The notes below the pieces were generated by a model. It worked only from the letters and a program-made list of their open reading frames with translations. It was not told the DNA's origin and ran no database searches. Position numbers and translations under genes: made by a program. A stretch of 64,000 nucleotides of DNA from Prosthecodimorpha staleyi (GTDB lineage: Bacteria > Pseudomonadota > Alphaproteobacteria > Rhizobiales > Ancalomicrobiaceae). Shown one piece after another: positions 55,083-63,083 of the stretch. The DNA lies in contig NZ_JAHHZF010000014.1 of assembly GCF_018729455.1 (NCBI RefSeq), forward strand, positions 146,971 to 210,970, read 5' to 3'. Every line of letters begins with the position of its first letter. Positions within the stretch are counted from its first letter, which is position 1.

Positions 55083-55473
55083 GCGGCGTCCTCCGGCAGA
55101 GCCGACGCATTGTAAGTGGCGCGGCGCGTCTGCCAAGCCCGACCGTCGGTCTGGCCGCCGCGAACCGCCCGATCGCGGCGAGCACCGTCATCGGCTCGCC
55201 CGCGATGTCGATCCAGTCCGGGTTCTGTTCGAGACAGACCGACTGACTCAAGGCCGGCGCGACATCGTGTAACCCGCAGGATCAAATGGCATTGGCGGGA
55301 ATGGGCGGGATTGGCCGGGGTCTGGCGGGATAATGGCGGATTTCCGCGGCGGCGGCGGGGTTCGGCGGCGGCGGCAATAGGCGGCGGCGCGCAAGATCGA
55401 ATGGCATGGCGGGTTCCGCCGGTCGGATTACGGAAGCTGGCGCGACCGGCGACTGTTCCCCGTGGGCTGGGCG
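55083..55473. other. Host-prophage junction region
   Basis: The left part (55,083-55,267) is host sequence with no supported gene. From 55,268 the sequence changes to repeats of TGGCGGG and GGCGGC, then runs into the first prophage gene. No rRNA, tRNA or host gene is visibly split here, which fits random Mu-like insertion. Confidence 0.45.
55280..55413. repeat. Probable transposase-binding repeats at the phage left end
   Basis: GATCAAATGGCATTGGCGGG at 55280-55299 recurs as GATCGAATGGCATGGCGGG at 55395-55413, 115 bases on. Further TGGCGGGA copies lie between. Mu has transposase sites L1, L2 and L3 within about 180 bases of its left end, so the spacing is plausible. Confidence 0.5.
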
Positions 55474-55881
55474 CTAGAACGCCAGCCGGGACCGAGCTTT
55501 CAAGCCGAGCGCCTGGCCGCAGATAGGCAGTGCCCGACCATACAGCGCCGCTACGTCGCGCGCCCCAACCAGATTGCGAGCGGATGGCTTCATTCTCAAA
55601 GTGTCAGCGACCGCGGCCAGAGATGACGCGGTTGTGAAGCAAGTCACTTGATCGGCACCTTTCAGGCGAACGAGAACGGTCTCAGTGCTGCGAGCAAGCC
55701 GAGAGATGATCAGGCTCTGTGCGCGCATCTCTTCCATGTCTCCGACCTCGATCGCGGCGAGGATCATTGTTTCGGCATCGAGCAATTCCTTGATCCAGCG
55801 CTGCTCGGTCGTGGTGTCGGCGCGCGCCGGCGCCAGAAGGGCCACGACGATCACCCAAGCTGCGAAAACGCGAGCCCACAT
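55474..55881 (-). CDS. Secreted protein of unknown function, prophage cargo
   Basis: This 135-residue protein starts with a signal peptide (MWARVFAAWVIVVALLAPARA, split site about residue 21). The rest is mostly helical (EQRWIKELLDAETMILAAIE), with two cysteines near 88 and 118. It lies between the candidate phage end and the repressor gene, on the minus strand, where Mu-like phages often carry extra (moron) genes. I do not recognise a family. Confidence 0.6.
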   Translation of the reverse strand: MWARVFAAWVIVVALLAPARADTTTEQRWIKELLDAETMILAAIEVGDMEEMRAQSLIISRLARSTETVLVRLKGADQVTCFTTASSLAAVADTLRMKPSARNLVGARDVAALYGRALPICGQALGLKARSRLAF

Positions 55882-55984
55882 GAAATTTCACCCGGTGGTT
55901 TGCAAAAACTGTTCACAATCAGAGCATCAATATTGACTGCACGCCTACTGATTGCAATTGCGATGATCGCAGATTGCACAACCA

Positions 55985-56497
55985 TCAGGCCTCGCGTTTG
56001 GTCTGGCCTGGTGCGTTAACGGCGGTTTGAAGTGCCTTCTTGAGGCGAACCTCGATCAGGTCAAGCAAAGCGGGCCACTCGTCTGCGCTTTCGGCCTGAT
56101 CTGCGATTTCGGGATACCGCTCAGCGGCGATCCGGCCCTTGTCCACCTCAGGCAGTCGAACATTCGCCTCTCGATAGACCTTGGCCACACGATCGACGAC
56201 ACGGCCGAACAGCTCCGGGTCGAGCCCGGCAGGCGGGCGTCCGGTCCCCGGGCTTCCGCCGGTGCTATCCGGTTTGGCAGCGTGAGGCTGCCCTTCACCG
56301 GTCGACAGCCAAAGCACCGAAACACCGCAGGCCGACGCGATCTGCAAGACAGTTTCGAGCGTCGGCCCCTTACCCTCGTGCAGAAGACCGCGAAGACCTC
56401 CGGGCGAGAGGCCAATGGCGCGCGCGAAAGCGCGCTCGCTCTGCTTCGAGTCGGCGAGGAGCTGCTTCAGGCGATCGGCGAACTTTTCAGAGTGCAT
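55985..56497 (-). CDS. Prophage repressor, XRE-type helix-turn-helix (Mu c analogue)
   Basis: This 170-residue protein has an N-terminal helix-turn-helix (about 3-62: SERAFARAIGLSPGGLRGLL, PTLETVLQIASACGVSVLWL) and a C-terminal region that may oligomerise. I chose ATG 56497 because longer forms (from TTG 56545 or ATG 56533) would read through the cluster of ACTCTGA repeats. The gene points away from the early genes, as a lysogeny repressor should. Confidence 0.83.
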   Translation of the reverse strand: MHSEKFADRLKQLLADSKQSERAFARAIGLSPGGLRGLLHEGKGPTLETVLQIASACGVSVLWLSTGEGQPHAAKPDSTGGSPGTGRPPAGLDPELFGRVVDRVAKVYREANVRLPEVDKGRIAAERYPEIADQAESADEWPALLDLIEVRLKKALQTAVNAPGQTKREA

Positions 56498-56504
56498 TTC
56501 GCCA

Positions 56505-56614
56505 AACTCTGACGCTCGGTCAGAGATCCCCATTCCGATGGACAAATCCTTAACACTCTGAAATCACGCAACAATTCTGAAATGCTCGCCGCAGGGTTCA
56601 AGAACGAACTCTGA
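56505..56614. promoter_or_regulatory. Operator cluster between repressor and early genes
   Basis: Four direct copies of ACTCTGA or ATTCTGA occur at 56505-56512, 56554-56561, 56573-56580 and 56607-56614, with an inverted TCAGAG at 56520-56525. They lie in an AT-rich divergent promoter region. Repressor and Ner-like binding are inferred from the Mu layout. Confidence 0.5.
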
Positions 56615-56622
56615 CGCGCTCA

Positions 56623-56650
56623 TTTTTGTTGATGATGCGCTCTTTAGAAT
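56623..56650 (+). promoter_or_regulatory. Putative early promoter (Pe)
   Basis: TTTTTG at 56623-56628 and TAGAAT at 56645-56650 are 16 bases apart and could serve as -35 and -10 boxes. The rightmost ACTCTGA copy ends 8 bases upstream, a good place for repression. The Ner-like gene starts 83 bases downstream of the -10 box. Confidence 0.4.
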
Positions 56651-56732
56651 GCACATTTGCCCTACCAACCGTAACGTAACACCCCCAACCGGAGAGGGCC
56701 CTGCCAGGCCGTCTCGGAGGAGAACTCAGACG

Positions 56733-57020
56733 ATGTCCAGGAAGTGGGACAACCACGAGATCAAGGCCGAGCTGGCCCGGCGTGGTCACACGCTGACCGG
56801 GCTCGCCCTCGACAACGGGCTCCACGAGAGCGCCTGCCGGCGTGCGCTTTGGGGCACATGTCAGCCGGGCGCCATGGCGATCGCCAACGCCTTGGGTGTG
56901 ACCGTCCAGGAGCTTTGGCCTGGCCGCTACATCCGGCGTCGTCGGAACCCTGCCACGCCGACCGGTGTTGACGCGAGTCCGAAGTGTGCCGGCCGCGCGG
57001 ACCGCGGAGCCGCCGCATGA
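56733..57020 (+). CDS. ner: Ner-like DNA-binding protein
   Basis: This 95-residue protein matches Mu Ner/Nlp: WDNHEIKAELARRGHTLTGL at 5-24 and the helix-turn-helix NGLHESACRRALWGTCQPGA, followed by ANALGVTVQELWPGRY. Ner in Mu represses the early and repressor promoters. I chose ATG 56733 because GGAGG precedes it and the homologous region begins there. The tail after about 70 is basic. Confidence 0.85.
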   Translation: MSRKWDNHEIKAELARRGHTLTGLALDNGLHESACRRALWGTCQPGAMAIANALGVTVQELWPGRYIRRRRNPATPTGVDASPKCAGRADRGAAA

Positions 57021-57235
57021 GCCGCCTCGTGTCCGTCGAGCGCCTGACCGCAGACACCCTTTTCGCGCGCGCAACCTCCCCTGAAGCCGGCCTCGACGCC
57101 GACGCGCGCGACCTGGCGGAGGAGCCCGAGTGCTCCTCCGCCGCCCTCCTTTCCCGGATCGTCCTCGATCTCATCGCGGTCTGCCTGTTCCTGGCGGCCG
57201 CGATCGTCTGGCTTGCCGCCGCCGGCACGCTCTGA
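57017..57235 (+). CDS. Small prophage membrane protein
   Basis: This 72-residue protein overlaps the Ner-like gene by 4 bases (ATGA). Its C-terminal third is one hydrophobic span (IVLDLIAVCLFLAAAIVWLA). The N-terminal part is acidic (DADARDLAEEPE). No family is recognised; early Mu-like genes here are often of unknown role. Confidence 0.6.
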   Translation: MSRLVSVERLTADTLFARATSPEAGLDADARDLAEEPECSSAALLSRIVLDLIAVCLFLAAAIVWLAAAGTL

Positions 57236-57266
57236 ACCCGCGACATCACGCATCCCGGAACCGTCC

Positions 57267-58094
57267 ATGACCATCCAGCACATCGATACCTCCCGCATCG
57301 ACGCCACCGATCGCCTGCGCCAGATCAACCCGGGCTGGGTCGAGGCCTTCGCCCGCGAGATCGAGGCCGGCGCCATCCTCGCCCCGGTCGACGTGGTCGA
57401 GACCGCCGACGGCTATCGCCTGATCACCGGCGGCCATCGCCTCGCCGCGCATGTCAGCCTCGGCCACACGGCGATCGAGGCCCGCGTCTGGCCGGCCTCG
57501 GCCTTCCCCGACGAGGGGGCCATGCGGCTGAAGGAGATCCAGGAAAACATCCTGCGCTTCGAGCCGACCGAACTCGATCGGGCGGTCGCGATCCTGCATT
57601 GGAAGCGGATTTTCGAGGAGACGCGGCCGCAGCCGAAGCGCGGCCGGCCGTCGAAGGAAATGCTCGCAGACTCTGCGCGCATTTTCGCCGAGCGCTTCTC
57701 GAGCGCCGCCGCCAAGGCGATGGGGATATCGGAACGCTCGGTCCAGGTGTCGGTCCAGATCGCCACCGGGCTTTCCGACGCGACCCGCCAGCGCATCGCA
57801 ATCGCCCCGATCGCCGACATCCAGTCCGAGCTGCTGCAGCTTGCCGCGCAGCATCCCGACCGTCAGGCGAAGATCGCCGATCTCCTGCTCGCCGAGCCGC
57901 CGGGAGCGACTTCGGTCGCCGAGGCCATCGCGGTCATTGACCGCGTCCCGGCGCCGGCCGCCCAGGCGCCCTGGGAGAAGCTTTCCGACCGCTTCGCCCG
58001 CCTCTCCGAGCGGGAGCAGGTGCGCTTCTTCGCCGCGCACGAGCCGGCGATCGAGCGCTGGATGGCCGCCCGGCCGCGCCGCCGGAGCGCCTGA
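57267..58094 (+). CDS. ParB-like nuclease domain protein
   Basis: This 275-residue protein has an N-terminal ParB/sulfiredoxin-type domain (VDVVETADGYRLITGGHRLA near 31-50; the GGHR motif; then EIQENILRFEPTELDRAVAI near 89-108) and a helix-turn-helix like KorB/ParB in the middle (AAKAMGISERSVQVSVQIAT). ParB-like proteins are common in early regions of rhizobial Mu-like phages. ATG 57267 has a GGAA site. It may bind DNA or act as a nuclease or CTPase. Confidence 0.82.
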   Translation: MTIQHIDTSRIDATDRLRQINPGWVEAFAREIEAGAILAPVDVVETADGYRLITGGHRLAAHVSLGHTAIEARVWPASAFPDEGAMRLKEIQENILRFEPTELDRAVAILHWKRIFEETRPQPKRGRPSKEMLADSARIFAERFSSAAAKAMGISERSVQVSVQIATGLSDATRQRIAIAPIADIQSELLQLAAQHPDRQAKIADLLLAEPPGATSVAEAIAVIDRVPAPAAQAPWEKLSDRFARLSEREQVRFFAAHEPAIERWMAARPRRRSA

Positions 58095-58099
58095 TCGCG

Positions 58100-58555
58100 A
58101 TGAAGCGCCCGCGCGACACCTCGACCCTGGACCTCTTCCGGGACATCCGGCCGGAGCTGGTCGTGCCCCGTTTCGAGGAGGCCGAGGTCCGGGCGTGGAC
58201 GCGGGCGCGGCGGCTGTCCCGGGCGATCGCCCGGACGCTGGAGGACGACGGCCGGAGCCGCGACGAGATCGCCGCCGCGCTGTCCGAGATGATCGACGAG
58301 AAGGTCACCCGCGCCATGCTCGACGCCTATGCGAGCCAGGAAAAGCCTCACGCGATCAGCGCCACCCGGCTCGCCGGGCTGGTCGCGATCACGGGCGATG
58401 CCCGGCCGTTCAATGCCCTCCTGGCCGATGCCGGCCTGATCGTCGTCGACCAGAAGTACGAGGCGCTCCTGAAGCGCGAGCGGGCGCGGGAGCTGAAGGA
58501 ACGGGCCGAACGCGAGGAACAGGCGGCGGATGCCGAATGGAGGGCGCGCCGGTGA
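58100..58555 (+). CDS. Prophage protein of unknown function, upstream of transposase
   Basis: This 151-residue protein is charged and helical, with a possible DNA-binding middle (DDGRSRDEIAAALSEMIDEK, TRLAGLVAITGDARPFNALL) and a C-terminal Arg/Glu-rich helix (ERARELKERAEREEQAADAE). Its stop overlaps the transposase GTG start. The position suggests it regulates or assists transposition. No family is recognised. Confidence 0.65.
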   Translation: MKRPRDTSTLDLFRDIRPELVVPRFEEAEVRAWTRARRLSRAIARTLEDDGRSRDEIAAALSEMIDEKVTRAMLDAYASQEKPHAISATRLAGLVAITGDARPFNALLADAGLIVVDQKYEALLKRERARELKERAEREEQAADAEWRARR

Positions 58556-60717
58556 AGGAGTGGCTGACCGCGCGCGAACTGGCCGCCGAGGCCCTGCCGG
58601 ACATGCCGGAGACCGAGCGCGGCGTGCAGATGCTTGCCGAGCGCCTCGGCTGGGCCGACAGCATGGCCTATGTGCGCAACCGGGCGGCCCGGGGCGGCGG
58701 CCTGGAGTTCCACATCAACCTGCTGCCGCCGGTCGCGCGGCTGGACTATGAGCGGCGCCACCGGCAGATCGTCCGGCCGGAACCTAAAGCCCAACCCGCG
58801 ATCGTCCTCGGCGAGGGCCTGACCGACCGCGCGGCTCGGGAGCGCGACGCGCGGCTGGCCATCGTGGCGGCCTTCGAGGCCTTCAGCCAAGGCCAGCGGC
58901 TCGGCGACGCGGCCCGCAGCCAGATCTTCGTCGACCGCTACAATCTCGGCGCGGTCCAGGTCGATCGATGGATCAAGGAGCTGATCCCGAGCCTGTCGAA
59001 GCGGACGCTGGCGCGCTGGCGCTCGGCGAAGTTCCTGGGCCGGCTGGACCGGCTCGCGGTCGACCGGGCCGCCGCCCGCAAGGGCAAGGGCGTGCTCGAC
59101 ACGGCCGCCGGCGGCCGTGTGCGCAACTTCGTGCTGGCACTGATCGCCCATCAGCCGCTGCTCTCCGCCGACCAGGTGCGCCGGCAATGCCGGGCCGAGT
59201 TCGGCGACACGATCGAGGTCCGCGGCCGCGCCTGCGCGATGCCGCCGGTCCGCACCTTCCAGCATTTCCTGCAGCAGCTGCGCTCGGCGGAAGCCGTCGT
59301 GCTGACGAAGCTCTCCGATCCTGATCGGTACCGGTCGACCATGGCACCGGCCGGCGTCGGCTCCTATCGCTGGGTGCGCGAGCCGAACGGGCTCTGGATG
59401 ATCGACGCCTCGCCGGTCGACGCGCTCTGCGTCGACGGCCGCCATGCGATCTATGCCTGCATCGACATCGCGACCCGGCGGACGATCTTCTATGTGAGCC
59501 GCACGCCGCGGGCCGCCGCCGTCGGCATGCTGATGCGCAAGGCGATCCTCGCCTGGGGCGTGCCGCGCCAGGTCAAGACCGACAACGGCTCGGACTTCGT
59601 GGCGCAAGCGACGCAGCGGCTCTTCGCCAACCTGGACATCGAGGCGCTCACCTCCGCGAAGTACACCCCGCAGGAGAAGGGTCACGTCGAGCGCGTGATC
59701 CGGACCTTCCAGCATGATTGCGCCACGCTGCTGCCGGGCTTCATCGGCCATTCGGTGGCCGACCGGAAGCGGATCGAGGACCGCAAGGGCTTCGCCGAGC
59801 GGCTCGGCCAGGAGACGGCAGAGGCCTTCGGGGTGACGCTGACCGGCGCCGCGCTGCAGGGCCATGTCGACCGCTGGGTCGAGCTGATCTACAGCCACCG
59901 CGACCATTCCGCCCTCGGCCTGTCGCCGATCCGGGCGGCCGCACAATCGACGGCGCCGATCCGCACCGTCGAGCCGCGCGCGCTCGACATCCTGCTCATG
60001 CCGGTCGCCAGCCAGGGCGGCATCCGCACGGTGACCAAGTTCGGCGTGCGGGTCGATCACCACCACTATGTCGTCGCCGCCTGCCTGCCGGGCGATCGGG
60101 TCACGGTCCGCATGGACCCGATGGATGCCGGCCGCATCCTCGCCTTCGACGCCGAGACCGGCGCCTATCGGGGCGAGGGCCTGTGCCCGGAGCTGGCCGG
60201 CCTCGCCGCCGCGACCATCCTGAAGGCGAAGCGCGAGACCCAGGCCGAGATCCTGGAGCGCCGCGGCCGCGAGGCCCGCGCCGAGATCAAGCGCCTGACC
60301 AAGGGCAGCCCCCTGATCGAACGCGCCCTCGAGGTCGCCGCCCGCGACGTGCCGAACGTCGTCGCCCTGCCGAAGCGCGAGGAGCGCCATGAGACGCCGG
60401 CGATCGCCGCCGCGCTCGATGCCTCGACGCGACCGACCTCGGCGCCCCGCGCCATGGATGCCCGAACCGCCGCCCTCCACGCCGAGCTGACCGCTGCCCC
60501 GATCGCGGTCGAGGCCGTCGACAAGGTCCGTCCCCTGCGCCGGCAGGAAACCAGCCATCAGCGCTTCCGGCGCGCCCAGGCGCTTGAGGCCCGCCGGGCC
60601 GCCGGCGAGGCGCTGTCGGAAGACGAAGCCTTCTGGCTCGGCGGCTACGCCGCCGGGCCTGAGTACCGCGCCATGCGTGCCGTCTACGAGGACGCCGGCG
60701 GGGAGCAGTTGCGGTGA
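58552..60717 (+). CDS. Mu-type transposase (MuA analogue)
   Basis: This 721-residue DDE recombinase starts at a GTG that overlaps the previous stop and follows GGAGG at ideal spacing; an in-frame ATG at 58537 is less likely. The N-terminal winged-helix domain (TARELAAEAL, about 4-60) is MuA-like. The catalytic residues are the aspartate in LWMIDASPVDA near 284, the aspartate in VKTDNGSDF near 343 and the glutamate in GHVERVIRTF near 379, a DD35E spacing. The C-terminal domain (about 480-721) is basic and helical, as needed for MuB contact. Confidence 0.9.
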   Translation: MKEWLTARELAAEALPDMPETERGVQMLAERLGWADSMAYVRNRAARGGGLEFHINLLPPVARLDYERRHRQIVRPEPKAQPAIVLGEGLTDRAARERDARLAIVAAFEAFSQGQRLGDAARSQIFVDRYNLGAVQVDRWIKELIPSLSKRTLARWRSAKFLGRLDRLAVDRAAARKGKGVLDTAAGGRVRNFVLALIAHQPLLSADQVRRQCRAEFGDTIEVRGRACAMPPVRTFQHFLQQLRSAEAVVLTKLSDPDRYRSTMAPAGVGSYRWVREPNGLWMIDASPVDALCVDGRHAIYACIDIATRRTIFYVSRTPRAAAVGMLMRKAILAWGVPRQVKTDNGSDFVAQATQRLFANLDIEALTSAKYTPQEKGHVERVIRTFQHDCATLLPGFIGHSVADRKRIEDRKGFAERLGQETAEAFGVTLTGAALQGHVDRWVELIYSHRDHSALGLSPIRAAAQSTAPIRTVEPRALDILLMPVASQGGIRTVTKFGVRVDHHHYVVAACLPGDRVTVRMDPMDAGRILAFDAETGAYRGEGLCPELAGLAAATILKAKRETQAEILERRGREARAEIKRLTKGSPLIERALEVAARDVPNVVALPKREERHETPAIAAALDASTRPTSAPRAMDARTAALHAELTAAPIAVEAVDKVRPLRRQETSHQRFRRAQALEARRAAGEALSEDEAFWLGGYAAGPEYRAMRAVYEDAGGEQLR

Positions 60718-60775
60718 GTGAACCGCCCCGGAACGCGCCCGGGGCCATCCGAACCTGAATTCTGAGGCCAGATCC

Positions 60776-61510
60776 TTGAACGCCCAAACGCCCACCATCC
60801 GAGGGACGGTCGCCCTCCTGAAGAATGTCGCGGCCTGCATGGTCACCATGGAGAAGCTGCGCCACCGCGGCCCCGGCCGGCCGGGGCTCGGCGTCTTCTA
60901 CGGCCATTCCGGCTTCGGCAAGACGTTCAGCGCCATCTACGTGCAGAACCGCACCGGCGCCGCCCGGGTCGAGGTCGGCGACAGCTGGACCCGCAAGGTC
61001 CTGCTCGAAAAGCTCTGCTTCGAGCTGAACATCGAGCCCAAGGGCACCATCCCGCAGCTTGCCGACAAGGTGATCGAGACCCTGGTCGACGACGACCGGC
61101 CGGTGATCATCGACGAGGCCGACAAGCTCTGCGACCGCAACATGATCGAGCTGGTGCGCGAGCTTCAGGAGGCGTCCGGCGCGCCCTTCCTGCTCCTCGG
61201 CGAGGAGAAGCTGCCGTCAAAGATCGCCCAGGTCGAGCGGGTGCATAACCGGGTCCTGGTCTGGGAACCGGCACAGCCCTGCGACCTGGAGGATGCCCGC
61301 GCGCTCGCCCGCTTGGTCTCGCCGGTCGAGATTGCCGACGACCTGATCGCCCATATCGGCGCGATCTCCGGCGGCCGCGCCCGCCGCATCGTGGTCAATC
61401 TCGACCTGGTCACGGAATACAGCCGCAACACCGGTTTGAAAGCCATTTCCAAGGTCGATTACCAGGGCGAGTTCTACACGGGCGCCGCGCCCCGGCCGCG
61501 GGGGCAGTGA
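60776..61510 (+). CDS. MuB-like AAA ATPase, transposition target selector
   Basis: This 244-residue ATPase has Walker A GHSGFGKT near 43-50 and Walker B PVIIDEAD near 108-115, with GAPFLLLGEEKLPSKI (sensor-1 region) near 135-150. The start is a TTG at 60776 with a GAGG site 8 bases upstream. MuB proteins pick target DNA and activate the transposase. It directly follows the transposase gene, as expected. Confidence 0.88.
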   Translation: MNAQTPTIRGTVALLKNVAACMVTMEKLRHRGPGRPGLGVFYGHSGFGKTFSAIYVQNRTGAARVEVGDSWTRKVLLEKLCFELNIEPKGTIPQLADKVIETLVDDDRPVIIDEADKLCDRNMIELVRELQEASGAPFLLLGEEKLPSKIAQVERVHNRVLVWEPAQPCDLEDARALARLVSPVEIADDLIAHIGAISGGRARRIVVNLDLVTEYSRNTGLKAISKVDYQGEFYTGAAPRPRGQ

Positions 61511-62124
61511 TGTCGATCATCCTCGCCCTCAAGATCGACAAGTCCCGCCCCCTGCGGCGCGGCTCGGCCTATGTCTGGTCTGTGATCCGGGAACTCACGG
61601 CCGGTCCGAACGGGCTCGACCGCCCGGTCACGCTCCGCCAGCTCGTCCTGCGCACCGACGATGTCAGCGACAGCACCCTGCGCGGCTTCATGCGGACCTT
61701 GGCCGGCGCCGGCATCGTCGAGCCGCTGCCGGGGAAGCCGCCGCGCTGGCGCGTCCTCAAGCGCCCGACGCAGTTGCCGCCGATGACCCGCGACGGCAAG
61801 CCGGTCGCCTCGAAGACCCAGCAGATGTGGAACACCATCCGGGCGCTGTCGTCCTTCACGGCCGCCGAGGTCGCCATCGCGGCCTCGGTCGAGGACAGCG
61901 TCGTCGCGCTCCACTCCGCCAAGACCTACGTGCTGCTCCTCGCCCATGCCGGCTATCTCAAGATCGAGCGCGCCGGCGGCCCGAACGTCCCGGCGGTCTA
62001 CCGGCTGAAGCCGAGCATGAATTCCGGCCCGCTGCCGCCGAGGGTGTTGCGCACCAAGCTGGTCTTCGACCCCAACCGCAACGAGATCGTCGGGCCGGCC
62101 GAGGCCGAGGAGGTCTCATGCTGA
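61510..62124 (+). CDS. Prophage winged-helix-like protein of unknown function
   Basis: This 204-residue protein has two repeated helix-turn-helix-like parts (DRPVTLRQLVLRTDDVSDST near 35-54 and SFTAAEVAIAASVEDSVVAL near 115-134), each followed by a beta-wing-like stretch (AGIVEPLPGKPPRWR; AGYLKIERAGGPNVP). It overlaps the MuB-like gene by one base. It likely binds DNA; role unknown. Confidence 0.72.
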   Translation: MSIILALKIDKSRPLRRGSAYVWSVIRELTAGPNGLDRPVTLRQLVLRTDDVSDSTLRGFMRTLAGAGIVEPLPGKPPRWRVLKRPTQLPPMTRDGKPVASKTQQMWNTIRALSSFTAAEVAIAASVEDSVVALHSAKTYVLLLAHAGYLKIERAGGPNVPAVYRLKPSMNSGPLPPRVLRTKLVFDPNRNEIVGPAEAEEVSC

Positions 62125-62519
62125 GGGGACCCCGCAGCGGCACGCTGACCGTCGACTATGTCGAGAAGGCCCGGGCCGCGTGGGGCGACCTACCGGACTG
62201 GGTCCTGGCCCTCGCCGAGGAGGCGACCCGCGCCGGCGCGGCCGGGACCGCCAAGCGGCTGCAATACAGCCCCTCGGTGGTCAGCCAGGTGCTCGCCCGC
62301 AAATACGGCGTCCACGGCAAGGGCGGCGATCTCGACAGCTTCGAGGCCGTCGTCCGTGGCGCCTTGATGGGCTCCACGGTCGAGTGCCCGGTGCTCGGCG
62401 AGATCGGCCGCGACCAGTGCCGGCGCGAGCAGAGCCGCCCCTTCACAGCCTCCAACTCCACCCGGGCGCGGCTGCGTCGCGCCTGCAAGACCTGCTCTCA
62501 TCGTGAGGTGAAATCATGA
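62118..62519 (+). CDS. Prophage DNA-binding protein with cysteine motif
   Basis: This 133-residue protein has a helix-turn-helix (GTAKRLQYSPSVVSQVLARK near 43-62) followed by a conserved cysteine region (ECPVLGEIGRDQCRREQSRP, then ACKTC). Four cysteines could hold a metal or bridge the structure. It overlaps the previous gene by 7 bases. Similar proteins occur in Mu-like phages of Alphaproteobacteria. Confidence 0.7.
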   Translation: MLRGPRSGTLTVDYVEKARAAWGDLPDWVLALAEEATRAGAAGTAKRLQYSPSVVSQVLARKYGVHGKGGDLDSFEAVVRGALMGSTVECPVLGEIGRDQCRREQSRPFTASNSTRARLRRACKTCSHREVKS

Positions 62520-62725
62520 GCGCACGCCCCGCTCCCACCGTCTCCGGCGCCGGCCGTCCGGTCGTCGCCACCGTCTCGATCGACGGCCGCCCCTGGCGCG
62601 GCCGCGGCAACCTGGTCGACGGCGCCTCGCCCGTCGTCGTCCTGACCCTCGAGCCCCTGCCGGCCGCGCCGCTGTTCTCGCGCCAGGCCGAGGATGCGGA
62701 GGTGATCCATGACATTCGCCGCTGA
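62516..62725 (+). CDS. Small prophage protein of unknown function
   Basis: This 69-residue protein overlaps the previous gene by 4 bases (ATGA) and the next by 17. It is predicted to be beta-rich (PVVATVSIDGRPWRGRGN). No family is recognised; it is supported mainly by tight packing. Confidence 0.55.
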   Translation: MSARPAPTVSGAGRPVVATVSIDGRPWRGRGNLVDGASPVVVLTLEPLPAAPLFSRQAEDAEVIHDIRR

Positions 62726-63083
62726 AACCCTGCTCGCCGATCTGGCGTCCGAGTTCGGCCGCGCGGTCGCCGAGAGCCGGCCGGTCGCGATCGAAAGCCA
62801 TCTCTACGGGTTGATCTCGCTCGCCTTGACCGGGATCGCCGTCGAGCTGGGCCGGCTGCGCGCCGATCGCGACCGGGCCACCGCCGCCTATGCCGCGGCC
62901 GTCGAGGAGTGCAACAGGGCGGTCGTGACCTGCAACGAGGCCCTGGCCGTCGCGCGCCAGGTGGTCGCGGTGCAGGAGTGTGCCGCCGCCTCGGTGACAC
63001 TGCCGGCCGGGGTGGTGCGCCTGCGTGCGCCCCAGGCTCGCGTCGTGCCGATCCGCGTCCCCGAGGGAGGGCAGCCGGCATGA
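62709..63083 (+). CDS. Prophage helical protein of unknown function
   Basis: This 124-residue protein is helical in its first two-thirds (ELGRLRADRDRATAAYAAAV and a cysteine-containing stretch EECNRAVVTCNEALA) and ends in a basic strand-rich tail (LRAPQARVVPIRV). It overlaps its neighbours on both sides. No family is recognised. Confidence 0.6.
   Translation: MTFAAETLLADLASEFGRAVAESRPVAIESHLYGLISLALTGIAVELGRLRADRDRATAAYAAAVEECNRAVVTCNEALAVARQVVAVQECAAASVTLPAGVVRLRAPQARVVPIRVPEGGQPA

Noticed and set aside
55268..55470. GGCGGG-rich repeats as a CRISPR array
   Set aside because: Repeats are of uneven length and spacing, no constant spacer size is seen and no cas genes are near. The phage-end explanation fits better.
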